A DNA stretch of 64,000 nt, from assembly GCF_002865645.1 (NCBI RefSeq), contig NW_020194518.1:2086393-2150392 (forward strand). Reading direction: 5' to 3'. The translations under genes were made by a program, and so were the position numbers. Below the pieces are notes generated by a model. It was not told the DNA's origin. It did not search any database and saw only the letters and a list, made by a program, of their open reading frames with translations. Shown here in pieces: positions 1 through 12,892 of this stretch (its first letter is position 1; each line of letters begins with the position of its first letter). This DNA comes from Hyaloscypha bicolor E. Lineage: Eukaryota > Ascomycota > Leotiomycetes > Helotiales > Hyaloscyphaceae.

Positions 1-509
1 AACGTAGTGACACAGCTCCTTCACCGTTCCTATAAGCAGAGCCACCCCATTCGCCTCAGGGATCGCTACTTCAGGAAGCTCCCATTTGAAGATCGCGACA
101 GCGGCCCTCACCCAGTGCCACTCCTATCTGACATTAGCATCCGTCTCATTTATATTTTTCCTAGTTTGGGACTTACCCATGGGTTGATGTCGAAATGCAG
201 AAATTTTTCTTGACTAAGGCTCCCAGCCAGATTCCCCTCACATCTCATCCTCCACCACCAATCTTTGCTAAGTTGGGCCCTCTTCCAGAAATTTAACTCT
301 CTCAGTATGTATATGCATTTTCTTCCGATATCACTCTCGCCTCGTGAAGCGAGGTAGTATTCGGTGTAGTAGTAGAACCGTCCCCAGATCGCCCGCCAGT
401 TAGCGAGGAAGACGATGGCGATGGCAATGGTAAAGAAGCCGAGGGCTGCTGCGGTGGTTTTCCCTCTGTCTGTGAAAGTTGGGTAGAGAAGGCCGATTAT
501 TGAAGCCAT
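1..509 (-). CDS. Partial gene for a membrane protein, paralogue of the 20.8-24.0 kb gene (3' part off the left edge)
   Basis: Exon 1 runs from the ATG at 509 down to 177 and ends at a clear GTAAGT donor. The intron (176-124) has a CTAAT-type branch site and ends in AG. Exon 2 (123-1) stays open in phase 0 to the window edge. Exon 1 has a hydrophobic segment at about residues 20-38, an aromatic stretch (WGRFYYYTEYYLAS) and the motif RMRCEGN. These align with WGLIYYFLEYGKAS and YMRCTGN in the gene at 20.8-24.0 kb, and exon 2 (WVRAAVAIF) aligns with that gene's exon 1/2 junction (WVRIAVVGSFF). I infer that the missing 3' part encodes a long coiled-coil region as in the paralogue. I recognise no named domain. 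Function unknown. Confidence 0.72.
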
Positions 510-814
510 CGTTGTGGCTTTACCAGCCGTGCTGGATTCGTGCTTTAACTTCCTGGCTGATATGTGGAATCGAGAGCGCTAATAGCTATTAAAAACGAAA
601 CTCTACGATAGCTGCTTTGTGACAGATAGAAATTCAAGTCGCGGCGAGAACTAGAAAATTGTAATTTAGGGAAGAGATGGATCGAAAATAGCAAAAAACA
701 AGTGTGTGCTCGAATGGACAAAGAAAATTACAAAGATCTCGAATAAAGACTCTTTTACAAGCAGGAATACTATCCGGATTCGATATGGCGTTTATTATCG
801 TCACAAAGGAATTG
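510..814. promoter_or_regulatory. Upstream region of the left-edge membrane-protein gene
   Basis: Non-coding sequence of ordinary composition between the ATG of the minus-strand gene and the hAT-like insertion. It presumably contains the promoter and 5' UTR. I see no convincing TATA box or other defined motif. Confidence 0.4.
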
Positions 815-1780
815 TGCGAAAACAGTGTGTCAAATGATTTAGCTTGATTTGATTATCGCCTCTGAATCAAATCAAATCAAGTCAAAATCTGCTTAATCAA
901 ATCATAATCAACTATAATCAACTATAGTTAATTATAGTTGATTATTTAGTCACGTGACCCTATACGTATGCTCGGAGATTAGAAAAGCGAGATAAGGCTA
1001 AAATAAGGCTTAGGCTAGCCCGTATCCGGTATAGCTTAAGGTACTCCTTACTAAATTGGGTATCGCGCCGCTTGGTAAGCGAAGCGGCACAAGCCGAAAG
1101 TGCTAACGCCTCCTCGATTTTTAGTAATTTCTCGCTACCTTATAAATCTTATTATTATAAATAAAATAGCTAAAAATAGGCCCTCTCACAAATAAGTGCT
1201 TTAATATTAGGGGGCTATATCTAATTAGACTCTTATTAAAGAATCTTCTAGATTCTAGAGTTTTTATATATAAATAAGTAATTTTCCTCAAGTTACTCTC
1301 TTTTTCTCTTATTATATATATATATATATCTCAATAATTATAGCTCCAATTAAAAAGCTTTTAACTATAAACTTATTTATTTTTACTTAATATATTCGGA
1401 AATGTCTCAATAATCTTTAATTAACCTTAATATCCCTCAAAATAGAGGAGATAAAAAAAGCAGGAAGTAAGGATAGGAAAGGTAAAAGAGGGGTTTCTAA
1501 GGGGGATAACCAGGTTTTTATACCCGATTTAGACTAGCTTTATACTCTTATATATATTTTATAAGTTTTGTTTATATCTTATTAATATAGCTATTAGTTA
1601 TTTAATAATCTTTTAAGACACTTGAGAAATTCAAGTTTTCTTGATATCACGTGATGATTATAGTTGATTATAATTAATTATAATCATAATCAAATCAAAT
1701 CAAGTCAAAATATACTGAATCAAATCATAGTCAACTATAATTAACTAGCCTTGATTTTTTTTTGACACACTGTGCGAAAA
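815..1780. mobile_element. hAT-like non-autonomous DNA transposon (950 bp) with 8-bp target-site duplication
   Basis: The element spans 823-1772. Its left end CAGTGTGTCAAA and right end TTTGACACACTG are perfect 12-bp terminal inverted repeats, flanked on both sides by the identical octamer TGCGAAAA (815-822 and 1773-1780). An 8-bp target duplication and CAG...CTG ends are hallmarks of the hAT superfamily. Subterminal regions on both sides carry TCAAATCAAATCAAGTCAAAA, GATTATAGTTGATTATA-like palindromes and CACGTGA. The interior is AT-rich, has no long open frame and looks RIP-affected, so it is non-autonomous. It lies 314 bp upstream of the left-edge gene's ATG. Confidence 0.85.
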
Positions 1781-1863
1781 CGAGAGAGGACAATATGCAT
1801 TCATTATTTTTGAAATTAGGGGCCTGAGGCCCCCTTATAGGCTTAGTAAGCCCTGGGCTGAAC

Positions 1864-2025
1864 GCCCTGGAACGGAGCCTTAGGGGCTGTGCACTAATGG
1901 GGTTTAAGCCATAGGCTTATTTCCAAGTAGAGTATGCCCTGTAAGGTTGAATCAGTTCAACTGGCATACTATAAGGCTCCCCAATTTAGGGGTTTAGTGC
2001 ATGTGACTTAGGGGGGTTCAGGGCT
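1864..2025. repeat. Long imperfect palindrome / nested hairpin, possibly part of a solo LTR
   Basis: Nested inverted repeats share roughly one centre: GCCCTGGAAC (1864) with GTTCAGGGC (2017-2025), GCACTAA (1891) with TTAGTGC (1994-2000), AGTATGCC (1931) with GGCATACT (1963-1970), and GTTGAA (1946) with TTCAAC (1956-1961). A TATATATA tract follows at about 2026-2033. The wider stretch from about 1818 to 2138 starts with TG and ends with CA and could be a solo LTR, but I could not find a convincing target duplication. Confidence 0.55.
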
Positions 2026-2124
2026 ATATATATGGGCTACTTACCACTATAGAACAGCAGTCAATTCAGTATCGTTTACTTGGTTTACATTGCACACACG
2101 AGACCTTAGCTTTATTAAGCTAGT

Positions 2125-2596
2125 TTAACAATTATCAGGGTTGCTCAAACCTCGAATAATATGTGTATACAATCTTGCATCAAACCACGCCTGGGGATTA
2201 CTTATATCGATGCACCTAGCTCTGGCAGTTTTAAACAGAACCAAGCCTCTTCTATGATGCAAGACCACCAGGACCTGCTTTGCGGCGAACAGTGAAGAAT
2301 CATGACACGCTAGAACATTTATTTTCTGCTCAGAAGCTAAATAATCTGAAAAGTGGCTAGCTGTCTTTTGAATTGAATGAGACTGTCCCCGATTACCTCC
2401 TTCGCCCACTGCTGCCAACGCAACACCCTAAAGAGGTTTTATGGAAGCCTGATTCTGGGACGCTGCGGCCCAAAACGTAGAAGATCGGCTTAGTGATACT
2501 CCCAGCGACCGTCTTGGAATCCGCGGCGGAAAACTCGTCGGAATTAAAAATGCCAATAGTCAAAACTCGACTCATAGACTTTTCTGACTGTTGCAA
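2125..2596 (-). CDS. Possible small gene or gene fragment, unrecognised
   Basis: Two overlapping minus-strand reading frames (2596-2393 and 2418-2125) could be joined. One candidate intron begins at GTAATC near 2388 and ends in TTTTCAG near 2350. The upstream frame begins MSRVLTIGIF after an internal methionine and has near-normal codon composition, unlike the AT-rich blocks. I recognise no family, and either frame may be fortuitous. It could also be a relic of a mobile element, given the palindromic segment just downstream. Confidence 0.18.
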
Positions 2597-2964
2597 GAGT
2601 TATTATACTAATTCAGGTGGACTTAAGTAACTAAGGCGTGAATTTGTTCGAGACGCAACAGATGATGAGCGGCGGGAAATAAACGCAACTTAGGAAAGGG
2701 GAATGCTTGCTTGGGATGGCTACAGACCCTACGATTCCGTCCACCAAATCCGCAAGAACCCACATTCAACGTTCAATGAGCAGGAAAATTGCGACTTAGG
2801 ATAGCTATAGGCTTGGAATGGCTAAGGTCAGCGTCTGCCTAGTGCTGCGTCAGGCACGGAAATGCCACCTATACGGGTGGAGAAAGTTGCGACTTGGGGG
2901 ACTTCCGTCCACTTGGAGGATTCCCGTCTTCTCTGTTCTCTCATCGCTCCACTTTGGAAGCATG
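2597..2964. other. Non-coding spacer before the 17-kb AT-rich block
   Basis: Ordinary base composition and no plausible gene. It contains two similar short stretches, AAAATTGCGACTTAGG near 2785 and AAAGTTGCGACTTGGG near 2883. Nothing else is recognisable. Confidence 0.4.
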
Positions 2965-3050
2965 TACTGAGGCCATTAGCGGGCTAGCGGACAAAACCGA
3001 GAAGCGAAAAGTGATTTTCTGATTTTCCGATTTTCGCGCCCACCCCCCCA

Positions 3051-3978
3051 CCATATCTCACCAAAAAAAAAAAAGTATAGTATATACGCCTTATTCTCGA
3101 CTACTCCTAACCCCCCCTTAGCTTACGTGGTCCGTAAGGCAAATCCCATAGATTACAAGATATATCTCTATCTCCCTTACTCTCTATATTCTCTATATTA
3201 CCTATATTACTCGAATTATCTATATTTCCTTTATTTTCTTTTTTTCTAGTATCCTTACTCTCTTCTACTATAACCTTCTTTCCTATTACCTTCTAATCTT
3301 ATATCTGTTTTTATACTCGCTTTCTATATCTTATAGGCAGTTAAGGCTTTAATATAAAGGGTTTTATAGATATAGAATAAAGCTTTCTAGATTTAGTAGA
3401 TTTAGTATTAAATTAATAGAAAGTATAGACTTTATTATTATTATTATATTTATAATTTATATAAATACTATTAAATTCGCCTTCTATAATTATATAGTAT
3501 TTAAAAGGGCTCTTTAATCTTTTCTTATTATTATAAGTAATATAAGCTTAAGAGAATTCGGTTCTATAAATATATATTAAGCTTGCTTCTAAATTTACCT
3601 TGCCTTTTTCTAATTCCTTTAGCTTTATTTTTCTAACTTTAGTTTTATTATTAATTTGCTTTATTATTTTAGTAGTATTATTAGGAGATTAAAGTATTAT
3701 TATAAAGAAAAAAAAAAGAAAAAAGTTATATATAAAGAGAAAATTAAAAAGTAAAGGAATTTATTAATTAAATATATTAATAGGAAAGAATATTATAAAC
3801 TAAATCTGAATTATTAGAAAACATATTATAAATATTATTTTTCTATTTATTTATAGCTTTATTATCTTTTTTATTATTTTTGTCTTTATTAAAACTATTA
3901 CCTAAAGCTATATTTAATATATTTTTAATAAAAAAAGCTTTAATAATAGTATTATATATCGGAATTAAAGTCATTTTT
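3051..3978. other. AT-rich decayed sequence left of the Gypsy element
   Basis: Extremely AT-rich with a poly-A tract near 3063-3074 and no coding signal that I trust. A 65-codon frame near its right end (from 3880) runs into the Gypsy LTR and is treated as chance. Confidence 0.5.
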
Positions 3979-4275
3979 TGTAATATATATAGGGTTATAT
4001 GTAACTTAAGGGCATATAACAAACCTCGGATATTGCGGGTATTAATTAGGGAAATCAGAGGCCCTTTGACTTTATAACTAACTACTATTTATATTATAAG
4101 TATTAGGCTTATAAATTACTAATTATATATATGTTATCGGGGCCTCTTATTTAAAGGAGGCTTTCCTAGACCTTATAGAAGGAATAGAGATTAGTTCTAT
4201 ACTGAATTTAATACTATAGTTTTATAACTTACTAATTTATTCTATTATCTTATTACCTACTAATAAATATCTTAT
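3979..4275 (+). repeat. 5' LTR of RIP-decayed Gypsy element 1
   Basis: This ~297-bp sequence is repeated directly at 11491-11787. It begins TGTAATATATATAGGG here and TATAATATATATAGGG in the other copy, a G-to-A change in the terminal TG. Differences between the copies are mainly transitions, as expected after RIP. Confidence 0.85.
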
Positions 4276-6699
4276 AAGCTAATCTCTTTACCCTTAAAGA
4301 AGGTAATTTAATAAGTAATTATATCTCGAAATCTGCGAAATATATAACCCCTTACTAAAGCTATTCCTATAGAGGAAGTCAACCAGATTAATCCTAATAC
4401 GGGTAATAGTAAAGGCTTATTTAATACTTTTAATAGGGCCCTTTAGGAGCCTCCGAGAGCCAGTAATAATAACGGAAATAATCCCGGTAATAATTAAGAT
4501 ACCGAGATTAATACCCGAGTTACTACTACCCAAGCTATAGAATAGGGCTTATATACTAAAGTCAAAGTACTCTAATAAAAGTAAGAATTAGTAGATATAA
4601 TTAATTAATATATCCTATAGTTAGAGTAATATAAGGGTATTTTTAGGGATATCTTACGGTTTACTATATTTCGTAAAAACTTTATTTATAAGTCTATCCT
4701 ATTTTCCTTAGTAATTCTTATTAGGGAACTTCCTAAAATGAGGTTAGAACCCACTTTCTTTCCTAATATAATAAGCTTTAAAAGTAATCTCAATACTATT
4801 TATTAGGAGCTACTATATAATATCCTAAAGATATATTTAGACTAAAAGAAGCTTTTTAAGGTCCGGATATTTGACTTATATTATAGAAAGTTCCTTAAGA
4901 AATAGAGAATATTTATATTCTTCTAGAAAATAGTCTTTAGGACCTAACCTTGAACTTATAATAAATATTCTTCTAGAGTTAACTTTATTATAAGTATTTT
5001 TAGGAACAAATCTTATAATATTTAAAAGGCTATAATAAAGCAAAGCCTACTATTATATAAGGTCTATTAGGAGTAATTTAAGGCTTATTTAGCTAATATA
5101 CTCTAAATACCTTAAATCTATTAATAAGATACCTTTAAGGAACTCTGAGATCTTTATTAAAAGAATAGTAAAATAGTTATTAAGTTATATATTCGAATAA
5201 TTAGTTTCAAAATTAACTAGGACCTATATCCTAAGAGAAACCGGATCCGGACTCTTAATATTACTTTATTTAACTATAAGACTTATTAGATACTTATATC
5301 TATTCTCTTAGGAAATAAAGTAATATCTATTTCCAAATAGCTTAAGAAAGCTTAAAAAGCAAAGTATATTACTTATCCTAAATTAAGAAAAGCAAAAACA
5401 GGGAAGTCTAGTAAGAGTAACTCTGCCCCTAAAGACTCTGACTTAGTAAATTCTAATTTATAAGGCTATTAAAAAAGGAAGAATAAGTTTCGAAAATTAT
5501 ATAAGAAACTTTTAGGTAGAGTTTTGGCCCCTTTAAGGCCTTAATAAAGTACTAGTTCTATTTTAGGTATAGTTTATTAGACTTATAAATAGAAAAAATA
5601 CTTCTTAGAAAATATAAAATATTTCAAATATACTAAATAGACTTGGCAGAACCCTAATAAGGCCAAAACTATAAAAGAGTTAAGGTATTTATAGAAGCAG
5701 GTTAATACTATAGCTATAGAAGAGTACTCTAGAGGAGATTCTTCTAAGAAATAAGAAAAAGAGAAGGCTAAATCTTAAATATTAATAATTTTAGCTATAA
5801 TAAAAAAGGTATATTACTTTATATAACTATTTAAGCAAGATTAATATAGCTAGAAATAGGTGCCTTAGAGATATATAGCAGACTTAGTAATACTAGGTTA
5901 GATTGCAACTTCCTTAATAATAATTAGGCTTAAAGCCGGGGCTTTATTACTTTGGCTAAATATAATTAAGAATTTATAACCTTTTATAAGAACTAATTTA
6001 AGGTTTATTAAGCCTATAATCTTGAGATATTTATTATAGATAATTATAATGAGATGTATTCTTTTAAGCTCCGGTTCTATAAATATAAGAATATTAGCTC
6101 TTATAGCCTTATTTTTAGTATGGAATTTTATAAAGTAATCCTTATATAATATATAAACTATATTAAGAAATAATAGATATATATACCTATATAGCCTAAT
6201 AATATTAAGATTCTAATACTAAAAGAGTTTAATAAAGAGCTTAACCGGTACCCTAAGCTAGTATCTCGAGTCTTATTCTTAACTAAAAGCAAATATAACT
6301 ATCCTAGATAATAGGCTTTATATATTTATAATAATTACTAGATCTCTACTTTATTATATGGTTCTAGTAATACTAAACAGGAGTTTTTAATATAGCAAAT
6401 TAATATTTTCTAGAAAAGGGCTTTAGAAATACCTATTTATTTCTGGAATAATAAATATAAAAACTTCTCAGAGGTTTTTAACTCTAATAAAGCTTCGGAA
6501 CTTCCTAATCTTGGTAGTATTAAATACTTTATTAATATAAATAGTATAATCCTATATAGGCCTTTATATAATCTATTAGAGACCTAACTAGAAGTATTAT
6601 ATCTATATTTATAGAATATACTTTACAAATATTAGATAAGGCCTAGTAAAAGCCTAGTAAGGGTACTTATTCTTTTTATTCCCAAGAAAAATAAAGAAC

Positions 6700-7180
6700 T
6701 ATACTTTTATATTAATTATTATAAATTTAACTAAGTTATAATTAAGAATTAGTATTTGCTTCCTTTTATTAATAAGACTCTTAACCGGCTTTAAGAAGCC
6801 AAGATTTTTATAAAGCTAGATCTTAAGAATATATATTATTAAATAAGAATTCATAAAGAATATAAGTAAAAGACGGCTTTTAGGACCCGCTATAGCTATT
6901 TTAAATATTTTATAATATCTTTTAAACTAGCTAATATATTAGCCATATTTCAAGTATATATTAATACTATACTTATAGGGCTCCTGAATTATTTCGTGAT
7001 TATTTATTTAGATAATATTCTTATTTATTCCCGAAATAAGGATAAATACTATAATTATATATATTAGGTATTTATTAGGCTATATAAAAATAACCTATTT
7101 TATAAACTTAATAAATACAAGTTTAATATTAAGAAAGTCGAATTTTTAGGCTTCCTTATTAGAATAGAAAGTATTTATAC
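6700..7180 (+). pseudogene. Gypsy reverse transcriptase remnant (element 1)
   Basis: The stretch reads through INKTLNRL-, KLDLKN-, RTRYSYFKYF- and YLDNILIYS-like motifs in one plus-strand frame. This is the order of motifs in Ty3/Gypsy reverse transcriptases. Stops sit where Gln codons are expected. Inactive. Confidence 0.8.
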
Positions 7181-10100
7181 GAATCCTAAACAGGTCTGTA
7201 GTATTATTAAATAGCCAGAACCAGAATTATTTTATAATATCTAAGTATTTTTTAGATTTACTAATTTCTATTATAGGTTAATTTACTATTATTCTCAGGT
7301 AACTATAGGCTTAATAGATCTCTTAAAAGAAATAGAAAAGGGCCAAAAATCCGGTTCCTTTATATAAATAAATAAAGTAGCTAAAAGCTTTAAGACTTTA
7401 AAAAAAGCTTTTACTATAATACTTATTCTAGTTTATTTTAACTTTTCTAAGAAAATTTATATTAAAACTAATATATTAAAATTCGTAATTACTAGTACTA
7501 TTTTATAATAAGTTAATCCTAGTAATAGCCCAAAAAAATACTAGTATCTAGTAATATTCTAGTCCCGGAAACTTTCCGGAGCTAAATATAATTATAGTAT
7601 CTATAATAGAGAGCTACTTATAATTATTAAAGCCTTTAAGTATTAGTACTATTACCTTAAAAAGTTCAGGTTTATAATTAAGGTTATTATAGACTATAAT
7701 AATCTCTAATACTTTATAAAAATAAAATATCTAAAAAGCTATTAAATATATTAGGTAATATATCTTATAATATATGATTTTAATATTATTTATTATAGAA
7801 GCGCCTTAAACCTAGTAAATAGACCTAGTAGAAAACCTAATTATAAAGAAGATCCTATTAATATAACTTGGCTTCTGACTTTTTAGAATAAGCTAAAAAG
7901 AGCTTTTATAATTATAATTTAGAGATTCTTATAAATATCTAAAGAGTTCCCTCTTTAAAATAGGTATTATTTAATACTTGCTATATCCGTAATAGCTAAA
8001 AAGAAATATTTACTATAAGACAAGTAAATAGATTATCTTATAGATTTCTTAACTATAAAATTAGTTAAGAAGTAAGATATAAGGAGATACCTTAAAAGCT
8101 CTATTACTATAGCTAAGATAATAGGAGTATTTATAACTGTATTATTTAATAAAACCAAAAATTTCTTAGTTCCTCGAGTTTTTGAATTAGATAGTTATAA
8201 ATACCTAATTTCCTATATATAGATATATACGGCTACTAAAAGAGCTATAGTACTAGCTCCTTTATCTAAATCTTTTCTAGATATTATTTAGATAACTCAG
8301 AGAAATAATTCTTAATATTAGAATATTATAAAATAAAGGCTTAGTAAGAAAGATACTAAAAGAAAAGAAATCTGGAAAAATAATTCGGGCCTACTCAGGT
8401 ACTATTTAAGAATTATTATATCTAATAATTCTGCTTTATATTAAGAAGTTATAAAGCTTTATTATAATAACTTAATAGCTAGATATTATAGAATAGAGAA
8501 AACTCTCAAGCTTTTTAGAAGGTCCTAATATTAAGAGAATATAAAAAAAGATATTTGCAATTATTATTAAGAATATAATATCTATTATAGAGTTAAAATA
8601 AAAAGGCATTTATTATATAATCTATTTAGTAGTTTATTATAGCCTAAAAGACCCTGGGATAAAATCTCTATAAATTTTATTATAAGTCTACTACTATATA
8701 AGAACCTGGTAAGAGATTCCGATTTTAATATAATTCTTATAGTTATTAACTAGTATTCTAAAATAGTAAGATATATTATATACTATAAAACTATTAACTT
8801 TCTAGAGCTTACCAAAATTATATAGAAATATATTTTCTTAATCTTTAGCTTTCCTAATAAAATTATTTCTAACTAAAAAATAGTATTTACTAGCTAGTTC
8901 TAGTTTGCTTTCTATTTCTATTTAATATATAAATAGTATTTAAATATAGCTTATTATTCTCAGATAAATAGTTAGATAAAAAAATAAAACTAGGCCCTAA
9001 AATATTATCTAAAATATTATTATAATACCTAAAAAAATAACTAGTTTAAGAAATTGTTTTTTACGGAATTTATATATAATAATTCAAAATATTAGGTTTT
9101 ATAAAATATATCTTTTTATATATATTATAAATATTACCTTTAATTTCTATAAAATCCTGAGAATAGAATTATAAAAGAAGTACTAGCTATATATAGGAAG
9201 CTAGAAACCCTTAAAGTAAAGAAAGCTTAAGAATTTATAATATTATATATAAAATAACTAGGAAACCTACTATAATAAGTACTAGTTAGCTAAATACTAC
9301 TCTAAAAAAGCCTAGGTAATACTATTAATAAGAAATATTAAACTTAAGGCAGGAAAGCTTAAGCCAAAATTTATAGGTCTATTTAGGATTTTTAAATATA
9401 TTAGTAATTTAATATATAAGTTAGAATTACTAAATATATATAATTATTTATATTTCCTTTTTTAAAGAATATATAATAAAAAAGAGTTAGAAGCTATATC
9501 TATATTTTTCTAGAGAACTTCCGGAATTAGTAAATAATAATAAAGAATAAGAATAGAAAATAGAAGCTATTATTAATTACTAATAAGATAATAGAAATAA
9601 GAAGTAATAGTATTTAATTAAATAAAAAGCCTAGCCTAAAAATTATAATATCTAGTTACCTGCTTTCTCTAATTTTGAAAATTTTAAGAAACTTCTAAAA
9701 TTATATAATTAAAATTATAGCTTAAAATCCGAAACTACTTTTTAATAATTTCTTAAAATTAAAAAGAATTCTAGACTACTAAGAAAAAGGCTACTTAAAA
9801 GAAAGAGAAAACCTAGATAGCTAAGAAAAGGCCTAGAATAATAATAGAGATACTTTTTCCCTGGGTTTTTTATTTATAAAGGTTTTCTAGGGTTTTATTA
9901 AGGCTTATAAGAATTATATTTAAATTATTAGAAAAAGATTTAGGATTAAGAAAGGTTTATTATAGGTAAACTAGCTATGGGTATCTCAAATAAATAAACT
10001 CTAATTCCTATAAATTCCTAATTCCTAAAGTAAGAATATTAAATACTAGCTCTATTTAGGACTTAGTAAAGAATTAGCTAATACTTTCCGGAATCTGCTT

Positions 10101-11490
10101 ATCTCTTAATAAGATATAGTTATACTATAATAATATTAGTATTAAGAATATTAAAAGAAGTAAGTAAGGAACTTATAATAGCTATATATGCCTTATAAAA
10201 AGCCCGAACTTCTAAAGTCAGGTTTTAAATAGCTATAAGTATTATATTATTAGTATTTAAAGTACTAGTAATAAACTACTTAGTAATCTCGGTAATAAGC
10301 TTAGTAATAAGGTTAATACCTTAAAAATGAATATTGCGGTATTTCTTTAAGAAATTAGTAAGTACCTAAATATATTAGAAAAATCTTATTTTTAGGATAT
10401 TAACCCAAATAATATTATTATCTGCCTTATTAAGACAGGAAAAAGAATTCCGAAGCTTATTAGTATTCTTCTAGTTTTTAAAAACCTAATTAATAATATT
10501 ATTCTTATTAGTATAATACTATTTAGGATATATTTTAAGAAATTTCTTAAAGGCTATAATAGTATTTTCTTAGGACTAGTAAGCCTCTAATAAATAGCAA
10601 GAAATCTAAAATCGCATTAGCTTTAATAAATATTAAAGCTAAGAACTTACTAATATATAAGACTTAGAATCCTTATTATAATAGTTATAATTCTTTTTAC
10701 TAGATACTATAGTATATAAGATAAAGGAATTAATAAATAAATACTTAAAATATTTCAAGTATCTACTAGTAATAGGAAAAGAGGCTGCGAGATTATCTTT
10801 ATACTTATTATTATATAGGCAGATAATAAAGCCAGAAGAAGATATTATGGAATTAATTAAAAATAATTAAAGAAGGCTTAAAGAAAAGTAAAAGAAGAGG
10901 CTAAAAGGTAATAATAGAAAAATTTATTATATATATAGTTATTAGAAAGAAAGAGAGCATATAATAATACAAAGAGGTTCTTTTATAGAGATAAAGAACT
11001 ACCTGAATTAACTACTAGTTTTCGTACTAGTTCTAATTAGAAACCAGTATAACTAATTAATATATACTTCCAGGAGCCTGCAAATAATCTCTAGGACCTC
11101 AGAAATATTCGTATAGGTTTCTCATATAAATATTTATTAAATTCTTTCCATATAGCTATTCAGATTATTCTAATACGAGATCTAATAAGTAATATTAATT
11201 TCGTGGGATAGCGTTTTAGTACTTTAGATTAAGCTAATTAGAATACTCAGATCCCAAACGAAATCGCAATTACCGGCTAGCCCCTATATCTGGGATATAA
11301 TTACTTTTCTTTTTCGCTTACTTAGCTCTAATCTAATTAGATAATTTTTATATCTATTATCCAGATTATATTAGTAAAACTACCTCCCAAAATACTAGAA
11401 GTTTACCTTAATTAAATAAATAATTAATTAAATATTTACTAGAATAGATTAATAGATCTTAGGAATAAGATCTTAGAAAAGGGGTATAGT

Positions 11491-11787
11491 TATAATATAT
11501 ATAGGGTCGTATATAACTTAAGGGCATATAATGAACCTCGGATATTACGGGTATTAATTAGGGAAATTAGAGGCCCTTTGACTTTATAACTAACTACTAT
11601 TTATATTATAAGTATTAGGCTTATAAATCACTAATTATATATATGTTATCGGGGCCTCCTATTTAGAGAGGGCTTCTCTGGACCTTATAAGAGGGACAGA
11701 GATTAGTTCTATACTGAATTTAATACTATAGTTTTATAACTTACTAATTCATTCTATTATCTTATTACCTACTAATAAATATCTTAC
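11491..11787 (+). repeat. 3' LTR of RIP-decayed Gypsy element 1
   Basis: Direct copy of 3979-4275. The two copies have the same length and differ mainly by transitions. The terminal TG is changed to TA here. Confidence 0.85.
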
Positions 11788-12890
11788 GTTTTTAGAAGGA
11801 AATTAAAATTAAGACTAAGATTAAAGCTAGTATAATTATATCTTTATTATTTATTTTTAAAATATAAAGATATATATTTAATATAATTATTTAAATTCGA
11901 ATAAATTCATAATAAATAATATCTAAAAATGAAAATATTAGTATTTAATAGCCCTAGATTAAGCCTATTTAAATATTAAAAAATTATAATTTTAGATATT
12001 ATAGTTATAAAAATATAAATATAAATATTTTTTCTTTTATTAATTTATAAAAGCCAAAATATATTAATAATAATTAAACTATATTTAACCTATATAATTA
12101 CCTAATTATTTTATTAATTATAAATAATTCGAGGTAATTTAAATCTTTTTAAATCTTTATATATAGCTTATTATATAAACTTTTATATCTTTATATTTAG
12201 TAATACTATAATTATAATTTTTAGATAAAAAGAATTCCTTTATTCTAATATATATAATTATATTTATTTCTTATTTTTCGAATATATAATTATTAAATTA
12301 GAAAGGCTTAAGAATTCTAAATAATATTTTCTCCTAAAAATATATATATTCTTAATAAATAATAAAAACAAATATGAAATTATATAATAATATAATTACT
12401 TTATATTAATATCTTTATTTTCTATAAAATAATAACTCTATTTTATTTTTATTTTAAAACCTCTATTCTTTTTCTATATTTTTTCGACTTTATTATTAAT
12501 ACTAAAAGCTTCTACTTTCTACTAATACCTTTTTTATTAATACCTTTATTAATATCTTTATTAATACCTCTATTAATACCAAGAGCTAGTATTTAATTAT
12601 TTTATAATTTTTCTCTCTTTTTCCGAATTTCTTTTCCAAATTCCTTTTTCTTTAATACTTTTACTATTAATACTAAAAGCTAGTATCTAATTATCTTATA
12701 ATATTTTTTTCCTTTCCTGAATTTCTTCTTTAAATTCCGCTTTTAAATTCCTCTTTCTTTAATACTTCTATTAATAATATTAAAAGCTGGTATCTAATTA
12801 TTATTTCCGAATTCCTTTTATCTAGAACTCTTATACTATAAGTCTTTAATCTATTTACTTTTTAGAAAGCTAAATTTTAGATTTCTTTTC
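11788..12890. other. AT-rich decayed sequence with irregular short repeats
   Basis: No gene visible. From about 12530 to 12800 a motif resembling ATACTAAAAGCTAGTATCTA recurs at 12584, 12678 and 12785, with irregular spacing. Probably decayed transposon sequence. Confidence 0.45.
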
Positions 12891-12892
12891 TT

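Larger units (their letters stand above)
3979..11787 (+). mobile_element. Ty3/Gypsy LTR retrotransposon 1, RIP-decayed
   Basis: Two ~297-bp LTRs bracket a 7.2-kb interior with the gag-pol order of a Gypsy element on the plus strand. Conceptual reading shows reverse transcriptase around 6.7-7.2 kb (RTRYSYFKYF; YLDNILIYS at 7005-7028, where the second catalytic Asp reads as Asn). RNase H/connection follows (TNFYYR), then integrase around 8.6-8.9 kb (PWDKISINFI, IVINQYSKIVRYI). Frames are interrupted by many TAA/TAG codons where Gln (CAA/CAG) or Trp (TGG) is expected, the classic RIP signature. A purine run AGAAAAGGGG lies at about 11475-11484, just before the 3' LTR, and fits a polypurine tract. 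TTTTT flanks both ends but is weak evidence of target duplication in this composition. Not functional. Confidence 0.85.

Noticed and set aside
3974..11793. TTTTT as a definite target duplication of Gypsy element 1
   Set aside because: Homopolymer in very AT-rich flanks; the LTR's 3' boundary is uncertain by one or two bases, so it is only suggestive.
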